Source: Escherichia sp. E4742 (GTDB lineage: Bacteria; Pseudomonadota; Gammaproteobacteria; Enterobacterales; Enterobacteriaceae). Taken from it: a stretch of DNA of 64,000 nt. The notes under the pieces were generated by a model, which made no database searches, had not been told where the DNA came from, and saw nothing but the letters and a program-made list of their open reading frames with translations. Positions 1-13,272 of the stretch are shown here, piece after piece. The stretch is taken from the NCBI RefSeq assembly GCF_005843885.1, contig NZ_CP040443.1, positions 2,418,001-2,482,000 of the forward strand. Reading direction: 5' to 3'. Every line of letters starts with the position of its first letter. Position 1 is the stretch's first letter. The position numbers and the translations under genes are program-made.

Positions 1-628
1 CCATCGGTAGCACATGCTCGCCGTCCACCATCACGATAAAACTCGCTTCTTCGCCATCGAGGAACTCTTCGATAACGATGCGATGACCCGCGTCGCCAAA
101 AGCGTTGCCCGCCAGCATATCGTGAACAGCCGCTTCCGCTTCTTCCAGCGTCATCGCTACGATAACGCCTTTCCCGGCAGCCAGACCGTCAGCTTTAATG
201 ACGATTGGCGCGCCTTTCTCACGCAGATACGCCAGCGCAGGTTCTACCTCGGTGAAGTTCTGGTATTCCGCCGTAGGGATCTTATGGCGGGCCAGGAAAT
301 CTTTGGTAAACGCTTTCGAACCTTCAAGTTGCGCGGCACCTGCGGTTGGGCCGAAGATTTTCATCCCGGCGGCACGGAAGGTATCGACCACGCCTTTCAC
401 CAGCGGCGCTTCCGGGCCGACGATGGTCAGATCTACCTTTTCGTTTTGTGCGAAATCCAGCAGCGCCGGGATATCGGTCACGCCGATGGCGACGTTTTGC
501 AGCGTGGGTTCCAGCGCAGTGCCTGCATTACCCGGAGCAACAAAAACAGTTTCAACCAGCGGCGACTGGGCCGCTTTCCAGGCCAGCGCGTGCTCGCGCC
601 CGCCGTTACCAATCACTAATACTTTCAT
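1..628 (-). CDS. purD: Phosphoribosylamine-glycine ligase (GAR synthetase), partial
   Basis: This is the N-terminal part (about 209 residues) of GAR synthetase, which joins phosphoribosylamine and glycine with ATP in de novo purine synthesis in the cytosol. The minus-strand reading starts with ATG at 628 and gives MKVLVIGNGGREHALAWKAA, the typical N-terminus with its glycine-rich nucleotide loop. The rest of the protein (normally about 429 residues) lies beyond the left edge. It starts 11 bases after the purH stop, so it is the second gene of the purHD operon and presumably shares the PurR-controlled promoter upstream of purH. Confidence 0.97.
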   Translation of the reverse strand, partial: MKVLVIGNGGREHALAWKAAQSPLVETVFVAPGNAGTALEPTLQNVAIGVTDIPALLDFAQNEKVDLTIVGPEAPLVKGVVDTFRAAGMKIFGPTAGAAQLEGSKAFTKDFLARHKIPTAEYQNFTEVEPALAYLREKGAPIVIKADGLAAGKGVIVAMTLEEAEAAVHDMLAGNAFGDAGHRIVIEEFLDGEEASFIVMVDGEHVLPM

Positions 629-639
629 CTATTGCTCCA

Positions 640-2229
640 TTAATGGCGGAAGTGGCGCATGTCGGTGAAGAGCATCGCAATACCGTGTTCATCGGCGGCG
701 GCAATCACTTCGTCATCACGGATAGAACCGCCAGGCTGGATTACGCAGGTCACGCCCGCAGCGGCGGCGGCATCAATACCGTCGCGGAACGGGAAGAACG
801 CGTCAGAAGCCATCGAGGAACCTTTCACTTCCAGGCCTTCATCGGCAGCTTTAATACCGGCGATTTTCGCGGAGTACACGCGGCTCATCTGGCCCGCGCC
901 AATACCGATGGTCATATTGTTTTTGGCATAGACAATGGCGTTAGATTTCACGAACTTCGCCACTTTCCAGCAGAACAGCGCATCACGCAGTTCCTGTTCG
1001 GTCGGCTGGCGTTTGGTGACGACACGCAGTTCTTCCGCACCGACCATCCCCAGATCGCGATCCTGAACCAGCAGACCGCCGTTCACACGTTTGAAATCGA
1101 GGCCCGGAATACGTTCGCCCCACTGACCGCAGGTCAGAACGCGTACGTTCTGCTTGGCGGCGGTGATTTTCAGGGCTTCTTCGCTGGCGGACGGCGCAAT
1201 AATCACTTCGACAAACTGACGAGAAATGATGGCCTGTGCGGTTTCCGCATCCAGCTCGCGGTTAAAGGCAATGATGCCACCGAATGCGGAGGTTGGGTCG
1301 GTTTTGTACGCGCGATCGTAAGCATCAAGAAGGGAATTGCCGATAGCCACGCCGCAAGGGTTAGCGTGCTTCACAATCACACATGCCGGCTCGGCGAACT
1401 CTTTCACGCACTCCAGCGCCGCATCGGTATCGGCGATGTTGTTATAAGAGAGGGCTTTACCCTGAACCTGGGTTGCGGTGGCAACGGAGGCTTCTTTCAC
1501 ATTCTCTTCTATATAGAAGGCAGCCTGCTGGTGGCTGTTCTCGCCGTAGCGCATATCCTGCTTCTTAATGAAGTTCAGGTTCAGCGTGCGCGGGAAGCGA
1601 CCGGCAGCTTCTTTGCTTTCACCGTGGTAAGCCGGAACCATGCTGCCAAAGTAGTTGGCAATCATGCTGTCGTAAGCGGCGGTGTGCTCGAAGGCTTTGA
1701 TGGCGAGGTCGAAACGGGTTGCAAGCGTCAGCGATCCTTCGTTGGCATCCATCTCATTAATAATGGCGTCGTAGTCGCTGCTCTTCACGACGATTGCGAC
1801 ATCTTTATGGTTCTTGGCGGCGGAGCGCACCATCGTTGGGCCACCGATATCAATGTTCTCAACCGCATCTTCCAGCGAGCAGCCTTCACGAGCAACGGTC
1901 TGGGCGAATGGATACAGGTTAACAACCACCATATCGATAGGCTGGATCTGATGTTCTTCCATAATGGCATCGTCCTGGCCGCGACGGCCCAGAATGCCAC
2001 CATGTACTTTCGGATGCAGAGTCTTCACACGTCCATCCATCATCTCCGGGAAACCGGTGTAATCGGAAACTTCGGTCACCGGCAGACCTTTTTCTGCTAA
2101 CAGACGGGCAGTGCCTCCTGTAGATAGCAGCTCCACACCACGTGCGGAAAGTGCCTGGGCGAATTCGACGATACCGGCTTTGTCAGAAACACTGAGCAGA
2201 GCGCGGCGGACTGGACGACGTTGTTGCAT
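640..2229 (-). CDS. purH: Bifunctional AICAR formyltransferase / IMP cyclohydrolase
   Basis: PurH catalyses the last two steps of IMP synthesis: formylation of AICAR and ring closure. The 529-residue length is that of E. coli PurH. The N-terminal third is the MGS-like cyclohydrolase domain (RRALLSVSDKAGI at 8-20, STGGTARLL, DGRVKTLHPKVHGG near 67-80). The rest is the transformylase domain with the KHANPCG motif near 266-272. The ATG at 2229 has a purine-rich GGGGA ribosome site. It is first in purHD, with purD 11 bases downstream. Its promoter region holds a PurR box and a long leader hairpin, both listed separately. Confidence 0.98.
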   Translation of the reverse strand: MQQRRPVRRALLSVSDKAGIVEFAQALSARGVELLSTGGTARLLAEKGLPVTEVSDYTGFPEMMDGRVKTLHPKVHGGILGRRGQDDAIMEEHQIQPIDMVVVNLYPFAQTVAREGCSLEDAVENIDIGGPTMVRSAAKNHKDVAIVVKSSDYDAIINEMDANEGSLTLATRFDLAIKAFEHTAAYDSMIANYFGSMVPAYHGESKEAAGRFPRTLNLNFIKKQDMRYGENSHQQAAFYIEENVKEASVATATQVQGKALSYNNIADTDAALECVKEFAEPACVIVKHANPCGVAIGNSLLDAYDRAYKTDPTSAFGGIIAFNRELDAETAQAIISRQFVEVIIAPSASEEALKITAAKQNVRVLTCGQWGERIPGLDFKRVNGGLLVQDRDLGMVGAEELRVVTKRQPTEQELRDALFCWKVAKFVKSNAIVYAKNNMTIGIGAGQMSRVYSAKIAGIKAADEGLEVKGSSMASDAFFPFRDGIDAAAAAGVTCVIQPGGSIRDDEVIAAADEHGIAMLFTDMRHFRH

Positions 2230-2261
2230 GGTAAATCCCCTGGATTTGACTATTACAGAGA

Positions 2262-2311
2262 GCGTTAGCTGAATTTTTCGCGAAAAACTCAGCTAACGCC
2301 CCTAACGGGGC
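2262..2311 (-). promoter_or_regulatory. Large hairpin in the purH 5' leader
   Basis: Bases 2262-2272 (GCGTTAGCTGA) and 2289-2299 (TCAGCTAACGC) are exact inverted repeats of 11 bp. The bases between them (a T-run, CGCG, an A-run) also pair, giving a nearly unbroken stem of about 18 bp over 38 nt. A second small hairpin (CCCC-TAAC-GGGG) follows to 2311. Both lie between the predicted purH promoter and its start codon, so they would be in the mRNA leader. No U-tract follows in the purH direction. Function unknown; an mRNA-stability or attenuation role is only a guess. Confidence 0.6.
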
Positions 2312-2330
2312 ATCCTTATTTTTCGCCAGC

Positions 2331-2352
2331 ATTGTAACGAAAACGTTTGCGC
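2331..2352 (-). promoter_or_regulatory. PurR operator overlapping the purHD promoter
   Basis: On the minus strand, 2352-2337 reads GCGCAAACGTTTTCGT, a strong match to the PurR box consensus (ACGCAAACGTTTNCNT). It lies directly upstream of a TACAAT -10-like hexamer at 2336-2331. The position fits the known control of purHD by PurR with hypoxanthine or guanine as corepressor. The -35 element is poor, as expected for a promoter overlapped by its operator. Confidence 0.85.
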
Positions 2353-2523
2353 AACGCTCGCGAATTTTTCTCTTTCAATGGTGATCACAATTTTGACAGT
2401 GGTTACCGTGGGAAAAATACAGAAATTGCATTGATGATTGTGGATAACTCTGTGTGTAAAAAGGTATAAAGCGGGGTTTTGCTGGGGAATGCAGCAGTCA
2501 GTCATTTTTCTGCAATTTTTCTA

Positions 2524-2560
2524 TTGCGGCCTGCGGAGAACTCCCTATAATGCGCCTCCA
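2524..2560 (+). promoter_or_regulatory. rRNA operon promoter P1 (rrnE P1)
   Basis: TTGCGG at 2524-2529, a 16-base spacer and TATAAT at 2546-2551 are followed by a GC-rich discriminator (GCGCCTCC). This is the hallmark of stringently controlled, growth-rate-regulated rRNA P1 promoters. The AT-rich stretch upstream (about 2380-2520) is the expected place for an UP element and Fis sites, which I did not resolve individually. Confidence 0.92.
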
Positions 2561-2633
2561 TCGACACGGCGGATGTGAATCACTTCACACAAACAGCCGG
2601 TTCGGTTAAAGAGAAAAATCCTGAAATTCAGGG

Positions 2634-2661
2634 TTGACTCTGAAAGAGGAAAGCGTAATAT
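2634..2661 (+). promoter_or_regulatory. rRNA operon promoter P2 (rrnE P2)
   Basis: TTGACT at 2634-2639, a 16-base spacer and TAATAT at 2656-2661, about 110 bases downstream of P1 and 185 bases before the 16S start, as in other E. coli rrn operons. Confidence 0.9.
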
Positions 2662-2701
2662 ACGCCACCTCGCGACAGTGAGCTGAAAGCCGCGTCGCAA
2701 C

Positions 2702-2713
2702 TGCTCTTTAACA
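2702..2713 (+). promoter_or_regulatory. rrn leader antitermination boxA
   Basis: TGCTCTTTAACA matches the rrn boxA, the NusB/NusE-loading site of the rRNA antitermination complex. A second copy (TGCTCTTTAAAAA) starts at 4622 in the 16S-23S spacer, upstream of the 23S gene. Confidence 0.88.
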
Positions 2714-2845
2714 ATTTATCAGACAATCTGTGTGGGCACTCGAAGATACGGATTCTTAACGTCGCAAGACGATAAATGAATACCAAGTCTCAAGAGTGAA
2801 CACGTAATTCATTACGAAGTTTAATTCTTTGAGCATCAAACTTTT

Positions 2846-4387
<1,542 letters not shown>

Positions 4388-4472
4388 CCTTAAAGAACTG
4401 TTCTTTGCAGTGCTCACACAGATTGTCTGATAGAAAGTGAAAAGCAAGGCGTCTTGCGAAGCAGACTGATAC

Positions 4473-4548
4473 GTCCCCTTCGTCTAGAGGCCCAGGACAC
4501 CGCCCTTTCACGGCGGTAACAGGGGTTCGAATCCCCTAGGGGACGCCA
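4473..4548 (+). tRNA. gltV: tRNA-Glu (anticodon UUC)
   Basis: This 76-nt tRNA in the 16S-23S spacer has an acceptor stem GTCCCCT/AGGGGAC, the TTC anticodon within CCCTTTCACGG, the T-loop GGTTCGAATCC and an encoded CCA end. A single tRNA-Glu in the spacer is the arrangement of rrnE, as in rrnB, rrnC and rrnG. Confidence 0.98.
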
Positions 4549-4738
4549 CTTGCTGGTTTGTGAGTGAAAGTCGCCGACCTCTGTATCTCAAAACTCACTT
4601 ACGAGTGATGTTTGAGATATTTGCTCTTTAAAAATCTGGATCAAGCTGAAAATTGAAACGACACACTATTTAAGTGTGTTCGAGTCTCTCAAATTTTCGC
4701 AACACGATGGTGTTTTACGAAACATCTTCGGGTTGTGA

Positions 4739-7640
<2,902 letters not shown>

Positions 7641-7739
7641 ACAACGCCGAAGATGTTTTGGCGGATTGAGAGAAAGATTTTCAGCCTGATACAGATTACA
7701 TCGACATGTCGAAGAAAGACGTGTTGATAAAACAGAATT

Positions 7740-7859
7740 TGCCTGGCGGCCTTAGCGCGGTGGTCCCACCTGACCCCATGCCGAACTCAGAAGTGAAACG
7801 CCGTAGCGCCGATGGTAGTGTGGGGTCTCCCCATGCGAGAGTAGGGAACTGCCAGGCAT
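7740..7859 (+). rRNA. rrfE: 5S ribosomal RNA
   Basis: A 120-nt gene from TGCCTGGCGGCC to CTGCCAGGCAT with complementary ends and the conserved CCGAACTCAGAAGTGAAA loop. It is the last gene of rrnE; only one 5S copy is present. Confidence 0.98.
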
Positions 7860-7911
7860 CAAATAAAACGAAAGGCTCAGTCGGAAGACTGGGCCTTTTG
7901 TTTTATCTGTT
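7860..7911 (+). terminator. rrn terminator T1
   Basis: AGGCTCAGTC-GGAAGA-CTGGGCCTTTTGTTTTA follows the 5S gene: a strong stem with a U-rich tail, matching the well-known rrn T1 type. Confidence 0.93.
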
Positions 7912-8013
7912 GCTTGCCGGTGAACGCTCTCCTGAGTAGGACAAATCCGCCGGGAGCGGATTTGAACGTTGCGAAGCAACGGCCCGGAGGGTGGCGGGCA
8001 GGACGCCCGCCAT

Positions 8014-8070
8014 AAACTGCCAGGCATCAGATAAAGCGAAAGGCCATCCGGAAGGGTGGCCTTTTTGCGT
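8014..8070 (+). terminator. rrn terminator T2, with partial REP after it
   Basis: AAGGCCATCC-GGAAG-GGTGGCCTTTTTGCG is the second rrn terminator. A partial REP element (GCCGGATGCGACGCT and complementary bases, 8087-8122) lies between it and yjaB. In K-12 yjaA follows rrfE here; no yjaA reading frame exists between 7860 and 8142. Confidence 0.9.
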
Positions 8071-8142
8071 TGATGCAGAAAAAATGCCGGATGCGACGCT
8101 GGCGCGTCTTATCCAGCCTACGCAGGCACGGTAGGGGGCAGC

Positions 8143-8586
8143 TTATTCCTCCACATACGCCAGATTCAGCAACGGATACGGTTTCCCCAAATCGTCCACC
8201 TCAGAGCGTCCCGTAACCTTAAAACCCACCTTCTTATAGAACCCCACCGCCTGAGCATTTTGTTCATTAACGTTAGTTGTCAGTACCGGTGCCATCGAGA
8301 GCGCATGCTTCACCAGCATCCGACCCACGCCGCAGCCGCGCACATCAGGATCGATAAACAGCGCATCCATATGCTGCCCACTTAGCAACATAAACCCAAC
8401 CGGCTGATCTTGCTCATTAACCGCGACCCACAACGGCGCTTCCGGCAGAAAGGAACGCACCAGCTCTTCCAGCTCGGCCCGATACCCTGCTGATAAAAAT
8501 TCGTGGGTGGCATCGACAGATCGACACCAAATCGCAACGAGTTCCTCCCCTTCCTCATGCCGTGAGCGGCGAATACTAATAACCAT
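8143..8586 (-). CDS. yjaB: GNAT-family N-acetyltransferase YjaB
   Basis: This 147-residue protein has the GNAT fold: the acetyl-CoA binding motif FIDPDVRGCGVGRMLVKHAL at about 73-92 (R/Q-x-x-G-x-G/A core) and the C-terminal NVNEQNAQAVGFYKKVGF motif. Length and sequence match E. coli YjaB closely. YjaB is known to bind acetyl-CoA; its physiological substrate is not settled. It is transcribed away from metA and the two share the 156-base gap between them. Confidence 0.93.
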   Translation of the reverse strand: MVISIRRSRHEEGEELVAIWCRSVDATHEFLSAGYRAELEELVRSFLPEAPLWVAVNEQDQPVGFMLLSGQHMDALFIDPDVRGCGVGRMLVKHALSMAPVLTTNVNEQNAQAVGFYKKVGFKVTGRSEVDDLGKPYPLLNLAYVEE

Positions 8587-8691
8587 TTTCTCTCCTTTTA
8601 GTCATTCTTATATTCTAACGTAGCCTTTTCCTTGAAACTTTCTCACCTTCAACATGCAGGCTCGACATTGGCAAATTTTCTGGTTATCTTC

Positions 8692-8723
8692 AGCTATCTG
8701 GATGTCTAAACGTATAAACGTAT
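8692..8723 (+). promoter_or_regulatory. Tandem met boxes (MetJ operator) of metA
   Basis: Four consecutive 8-base units (AGCTATCT, GGATGTCT, AAACGTAT, AAACGTAT) resemble the met box consensus AGACGTCT and end 19 bases before the metA start. MetJ with S-adenosylmethionine represses metA through such arrays. The two identical last units and the spacing make this a confident call. Confidence 0.85.
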
Positions 8724-8742
8724 GTAAAGAGGTAATCAGGTT

Positions 8743-9672
8743 ATGCCGATTCGTGTGCCGGACGAGCTACCCGCCGTCAATTTCTTGCGTGAAGAAAACG
8801 TCTTTGTAATGACAACTTCTCGCGCGTCTGGTCAGGAAATTCGTCCACTAAAGGTGCTTATCCTTAACCTGATGCCGAAGAAGATCGAAACTGAAAATCA
8901 GTTTTTACGCCTGCTTTCAAACTCTCCTTTGCAGGTCGATATTCAGTTGTTGCGCATCGATTCCCGCGAGTCGCGCAACACGCCCGCAGAGCATCTGAAC
9001 AATTTCTACTGCAACTTTGAAGATATACAGGAACAGAACTTTGATGGTCTTATTGTAACTGGCGCGCCGCTGGGTCTGGTGGAGTTTAATGACGTCGCTT
9101 ACTGGCCGCAGATCAAACAGGTGCTGGAATGGTCGAAAGATCACGTCACCTCAACACTTTTTGTCTGTTGGGCGGTTCAGGCCGCACTCAATATTCTCTA
9201 CGGCATTCCTAAGCAAACCCGCACTGACAAACTCTCTGGCGTTTACGAGCACCACATTCTCCATCCTCATGCGCTTCTGACGCGTGGTTTTGATGATTCA
9301 TTTCTGGCGCCACATTCGCGCTATGCAGACTTTCCGGCAGCGTTGATTCGTGATTACACCGATCTGGAGATTCTGGCAGAGACAGAGGAAGGGGACGCAT
9401 ATCTGTTTGCCAGCAAAGATAAGCGTATTGCCTTTGTAACGGGCCATCCCGAATATGATGCGCAAACGCTGGCGCAGGAATATTTCCGTGATGTTGAAGC
9501 CGGGCTAACCCCAGATGTGCCGTATAACTATTTCCCGCACAACGATCCGCAAAACAAACCGAGAGCGAGCTGGCGCAGCCACGGCAATTTGCTGTTTACT
9601 AACTGGCTCAACTATTACGTCTACCAGATCACGCCATACGATCTGCGTCACATGAATCCAACGCTGGATTAA
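8743..9672 (+). CDS. metA: Homoserine O-succinyltransferase
   Basis: MetA activates homoserine with succinyl-CoA, the first committed step of methionine synthesis. The 309-residue length and sequence match E. coli MetA essentially end to end. The catalytic cysteine lies in FVCWAVQAALN (about residue 142), and the catalytic His/Glu pair in TGHPEYD (about 235-237). The ATG follows AGAGGTAAT. Expression should be repressed by MetJ through the boxes just upstream. The protein is known for heat instability and proteolysis in E. coli. A factor-independent terminator follows. Confidence 0.98.
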   Translation: MPIRVPDELPAVNFLREENVFVMTTSRASGQEIRPLKVLILNLMPKKIETENQFLRLLSNSPLQVDIQLLRIDSRESRNTPAEHLNNFYCNFEDIQEQNFDGLIVTGAPLGLVEFNDVAYWPQIKQVLEWSKDHVTSTLFVCWAVQAALNILYGIPKQTRTDKLSGVYEHHILHPHALLTRGFDDSFLAPHSRYADFPAALIRDYTDLEILAETEEGDAYLFASKDKRIAFVTGHPEYDAQTLAQEYFRDVEAGLTPDVPYNYFPHNDPQNKPRASWRSHGNLLFTNWLNYYVYQITPYDLRHMNPTLD

Positions 9673-9717
9673 TCTTCTGTGATAGTCGATCGTTAAGCGA
9701 TTCAGCACCTTACCTCA

Positions 9718-9741
9718 GGCACCTTCGGGTGCCTTTTTTAT
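9718..9741 (+). terminator. metA terminator
   Basis: GGCACC-TTCG-GGTGCC followed by TTTTTTA, 45 bases after the metA stop: a UUCG-loop hairpin with a U-tract. Confidence 0.92.
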
Positions 9742-9819
9742 TTCCGAAACACCCATCAACAGGTGAATAAATTTTATTCTCATTGTTATCAGTAAGTTAA
9801 ATGTAATTTAAATTAAAAA

Positions 9820-9834
9820 TGGAAATTGTTTTTG
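9820..9834 (+). promoter_or_regulatory. Possible IclR site upstream of aceB
   Basis: TGGAAATTGTTTTTG matches the first half of the IclR palindrome (TGGAAATNATTTCCA) but only part of the second. It lies about 110 bases before aceB within the AT-rich promoter region (9742-9940). IclR control of aceBAK is established; this exact site is an inference from sequence. Confidence 0.5.
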
Positions 9835-9940
9835 ATTTTGCATTTTAAATGAGTAGTCTTAGTTGTGCTGAACGAAAAGCGCACAACGATCCTTCGTTCA
9901 CAGTGGGGAAGTTTTCGGATCCATGACGAGGAGCTGCACG

Positions 9941-11542
9941 ATGACTGAACAGGCAACAACAACCGATGAACTGGCTTTCACAAGGCCGTATGGCGAGCAG
10001 GAGAAGCAAATTCTTACTGCCCAAGCGGTAGAATTTCTGACTGAGCTGGTGACGCATTTTACGCCACAACGCAATAAACTTCTGGCAGCGCGCATTCAGC
10101 AGCAGCAGGATATCGATAACGGAATGTTGCCTGATTTTATTTCGGAAACAGCTTCCATTCGTGATGCTGACTGGAAAATTCGCGGAATTCCTGCGGACTT
10201 AGAAGATCGTCGCGTAGAGATTACCGGACCTGTTGAGCGCAAGATGGTGATCAACGCACTGAACGCCAATGTGAAAGTCTTTATGGCCGATTTCGAGGAT
10301 TCGCTGGCTCCGGACTGGAACAAAGTGATCGATGGGCAAATTAACCTGCGCGATGCGGTTAACGGCACCATCAGTTACACCAACGAAGCAGGCAAAATCT
10401 ATCAGCTCAAGCCAAATCCCGCGGTGTTGATTTGCCGGGTACGCGGTCTGCACTTGCCGGAAAAACATGTCACCTGGCGCGGCGAAGCGATTCCTGGCAG
10501 CCTGTTTGATTTTGCGCTCTATTTCTTTCACAACTACCAGGCACTGTTGGCAAAAGGCAGCGGCCCCTATTTCTATCTGCCGAAAACCCAGTCCTGGCAG
10601 GAAGCGGCCTGGTGGAGCGAAGTCTTCAGCTATGCAGAAGATCGCTTTAATCTGCCGCGCGGCACTATCAAGGCGACGTTGCTGATTGAAACGCTGCCTG
10701 CCGTGTTCCAGATGGACGAAATCCTTCACGCGCTGCGTGACCATATTGTTGGTCTGAACTGCGGTCGCTGGGATTACATCTTCAGCTATATCAAAACGTT
10801 GAAAAATTATCCCGATCGCGTCCTGCCAGACAGACAGGCAGTAACGATGGATAAACCCTTCCTGAATGCTTACTCACGCCTGTTGATTAAAACCTGCCAT
10901 AAACGCGGTGCTTTTGCGATGGGCGGCATGGCGGCGTTTATTCCGAGCAAAGATGAAGAGCGCAATAACCAGGTGCTCAACAAAGTAAAAGCGGATAAAT
11001 CGCTGGAAGCCAACAACGGTCACGATGGCACATGGATTGCACACCCAGGCCTTGCTGATACGGCAATGGCGGTATTCAACGATATTCTCGGCTCCCGCAA
11101 AAACCAGCTTGACGTAATGCGCGAACAAGACGCGCCGATTACTGCCGATCAACTGCTGGCACCTTGTGATGGTGAACGCACCGAAGAAGGTATGCGCGGC
11201 AACATTCGCGTGGCTGTGCAGTACATCGAAGCGTGGATCTCAGGCAACGGCTGCGTGCCGATTTATGGCCTGATGGAAGATGCGGCGACGGCTGAAATTT
11301 CCCGTACCTCGATCTGGCAGTGGATCCATCATCAAAAAACGTTGAGTAATGGCAAACCGGTAACCAAAGCCTTGTTCCGCCAGATGCTGAGCGAAGAGAT
11401 GAAGGTCATTGCCAGCGAACTGGGCGAAGAACGTTTCTCCCAGGGGCGTTTTGACGACGCCGCACGTCTGATGGAACAGATCACCACTTCCGATGAGTTA
11501 ATTGATTTCCTGACCCTGCCAGGCTACCGCCTGTTAGCGTAA
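9941..11542 (+). CDS. aceB: Malate synthase A
   Basis: AceB condenses glyoxylate with acetyl-CoA to malate, the second step of the glyoxylate shunt used on acetate or fatty acids. The protein is 533 residues from ATG 9941 (MTEQATTTDELAF), preceded by GAGGAG; an upstream in-frame ATG at 9923 lacks a comparable site and is not used in K-12. The malate synthase signature surrounds KATLLIETLPAVFQMDEIL (about 250). First gene of aceBAK, 29 bases before aceA. Repressed by IclR. Confidence 0.98.
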   Translation: MTEQATTTDELAFTRPYGEQEKQILTAQAVEFLTELVTHFTPQRNKLLAARIQQQQDIDNGMLPDFISETASIRDADWKIRGIPADLEDRRVEITGPVERKMVINALNANVKVFMADFEDSLAPDWNKVIDGQINLRDAVNGTISYTNEAGKIYQLKPNPAVLICRVRGLHLPEKHVTWRGEAIPGSLFDFALYFFHNYQALLAKGSGPYFYLPKTQSWQEAAWWSEVFSYAEDRFNLPRGTIKATLLIETLPAVFQMDEILHALRDHIVGLNCGRWDYIFSYIKTLKNYPDRVLPDRQAVTMDKPFLNAYSRLLIKTCHKRGAFAMGGMAAFIPSKDEERNNQVLNKVKADKSLEANNGHDGTWIAHPGLADTAMAVFNDILGSRKNQLDVMREQDAPITADQLLAPCDGERTEEGMRGNIRVAVQYIEAWISGNGCVPIYGLMEDAATAEISRTSIWQWIHHQKTLSNGKPVTKALFRQMLSEEMKVIASELGEERFSQGRFDDAARLMEQITTSDELIDFLTLPGYRLLA

Positions 11543-11571
11543 ACCACCACATAACTATGGAGCATCTGCAC

Positions 11572-12876
11572 ATGAAAACCCGTACACAACAAATTGAAGA
11601 ATTACAGAAAGAGTGGACTCAACCGCGTTGGGAAGGCATTACTCGCCCGTACAGCGCGGAAGATGTGGTGAAATTACGTGGTTCAGTCAATCCGGAATGC
11701 ACGCTGGCGCAACTGGGCGCGGCGAAAATGTGGCGTCTGCTGCACGGTGAGTCGAAAAAAGGCTACATCAACAGCCTCGGTGCGCTGACTGGCGGTCAGG
11801 CGCTGCAACAGGCGAAAGCGGGCATTGAAGCAGTCTATCTGTCGGGATGGCAGGTAGCGGCGGACGCTAACCTGGCGGCCAGCATGTATCCGGATCAGTC
11901 GCTCTATCCGGCGAACTCGGTTCCTGCCGTAGTGGAGCGGATCAACAATACTTTCCGCCGAGCCGATCAGATCCAGTGGTCCGCGGGCATTGAGCCGGGC
12001 GATCCGCGCTATGTCGATTACTTCCTGCCGATCGTTGCCGATGCGGAAGCCGGTTTTGGCGGTGTCCTGAATGCCTTTGAACTGATGAAAGCGATGATTG
12101 AAGCCGGTGCAGCGGCAGTTCACTTCGAAGATCAGCTCGCATCAGTGAAAAAATGCGGTCATATGGGCGGCAAAGTGCTGGTGCCAACTCAGGAAGCTAT
12201 TCAGAAACTGGTCGCGGCGCGTCTGGCAGCCGACGTGACGGGCGTTCCGACCCTGCTGGTTGCACGTACCGATGCCGATGCGGCGGATCTGATCACCTCC
12301 GATTGCGACCCGTATGATAGCGAATTTATTACCGGCGAGCGCACCAACGAAGGTTTCTTCCGTACTCATGCAGGTATTGAACAAGCGATCAGCCGCGGCC
12401 TGGCGTATGCGCCGTATGCTGACCTGGTATGGTGTGAAACCTCCACGCCAGACCTGGAACTGGCGCGTCGCTTTGCGGAAGCCATCCACGCGAAATATCC
12501 GGGTAAACTGCTGGCTTATAACTGCTCGCCGTCGTTCAACTGGCAGAAAAACCTCGACGACAAAACTATTGCCAGCTTCCAGCAGCAGCTGTCGGATATG
12601 GGTTACAAGTTCCAGTTCATCACCCTGGCAGGCATCCACAGCATGTGGTTCAACATGTTCGACCTGGCAAACGCCTATGCGCAGGGCGAGGGCATGAAGC
12701 ATTACGTTGAGAAAGTGCAGCAGCCGGAATTCGCTGCCGCGAAAGATGGCTACACCTTCGTATCTCACCAGCAGGAAGTGGGTACAGGTTACTTCGATAA
12801 AGTGACGACCATTATTCAGGGCGGCACGTCTTCAGTTACCGCGCTGACCGGCTCCACCGAAGAATCGCAGTTCTAA
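11572..12876 (+). CDS. aceA: Isocitrate lyase
   Basis: AceA splits isocitrate to glyoxylate and succinate, the branch point between the TCA cycle and the glyoxylate shunt. The 434-residue product starts MKTRTQQIEELQ at ATG 11572 behind GGAGCATCTGCAC; the in-frame ATG at 11557 would lie within the ribosome-site region. The active-site signature KKCGHMGGK (about 193-201) is intact. Sequence is nearly identical to K-12. It is followed by a four-copy REP array before aceK. Confidence 0.98.
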   Translation: MKTRTQQIEELQKEWTQPRWEGITRPYSAEDVVKLRGSVNPECTLAQLGAAKMWRLLHGESKKGYINSLGALTGGQALQQAKAGIEAVYLSGWQVAADANLAASMYPDQSLYPANSVPAVVERINNTFRRADQIQWSAGIEPGDPRYVDYFLPIVADAEAGFGGVLNAFELMKAMIEAGAAAVHFEDQLASVKKCGHMGGKVLVPTQEAIQKLVAARLAADVTGVPTLLVARTDADAADLITSDCDPYDSEFITGERTNEGFFRTHAGIEQAISRGLAYAPYADLVWCETSTPDLELARRFAEAIHAKYPGKLLAYNCSPSFNWQKNLDDKTIASFQQQLSDMGYKFQFITLAGIHSMWFNMFDLANAYAQGEGMKHYVEKVQQPEFAAAKDGYTFVSHQQEVGTGYFDKVTTIIQGGTSSVTALTGSTEESQF

Positions 12877-12895
12877 GCAACCTACAAACGTTGCT

Positions 12896-13245
<350 letters not shown>

Positions 13246-13272
13246 ATTCTCTGCTCCCGATGAGGGCAATAA

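Noticed and set aside
346..2100. A 584-codon plus-strand open frame opposite purH
   Set aside because: It is the antisense of purH with composition typical of a shadow frame; no ribosome site, no recognisable domain.
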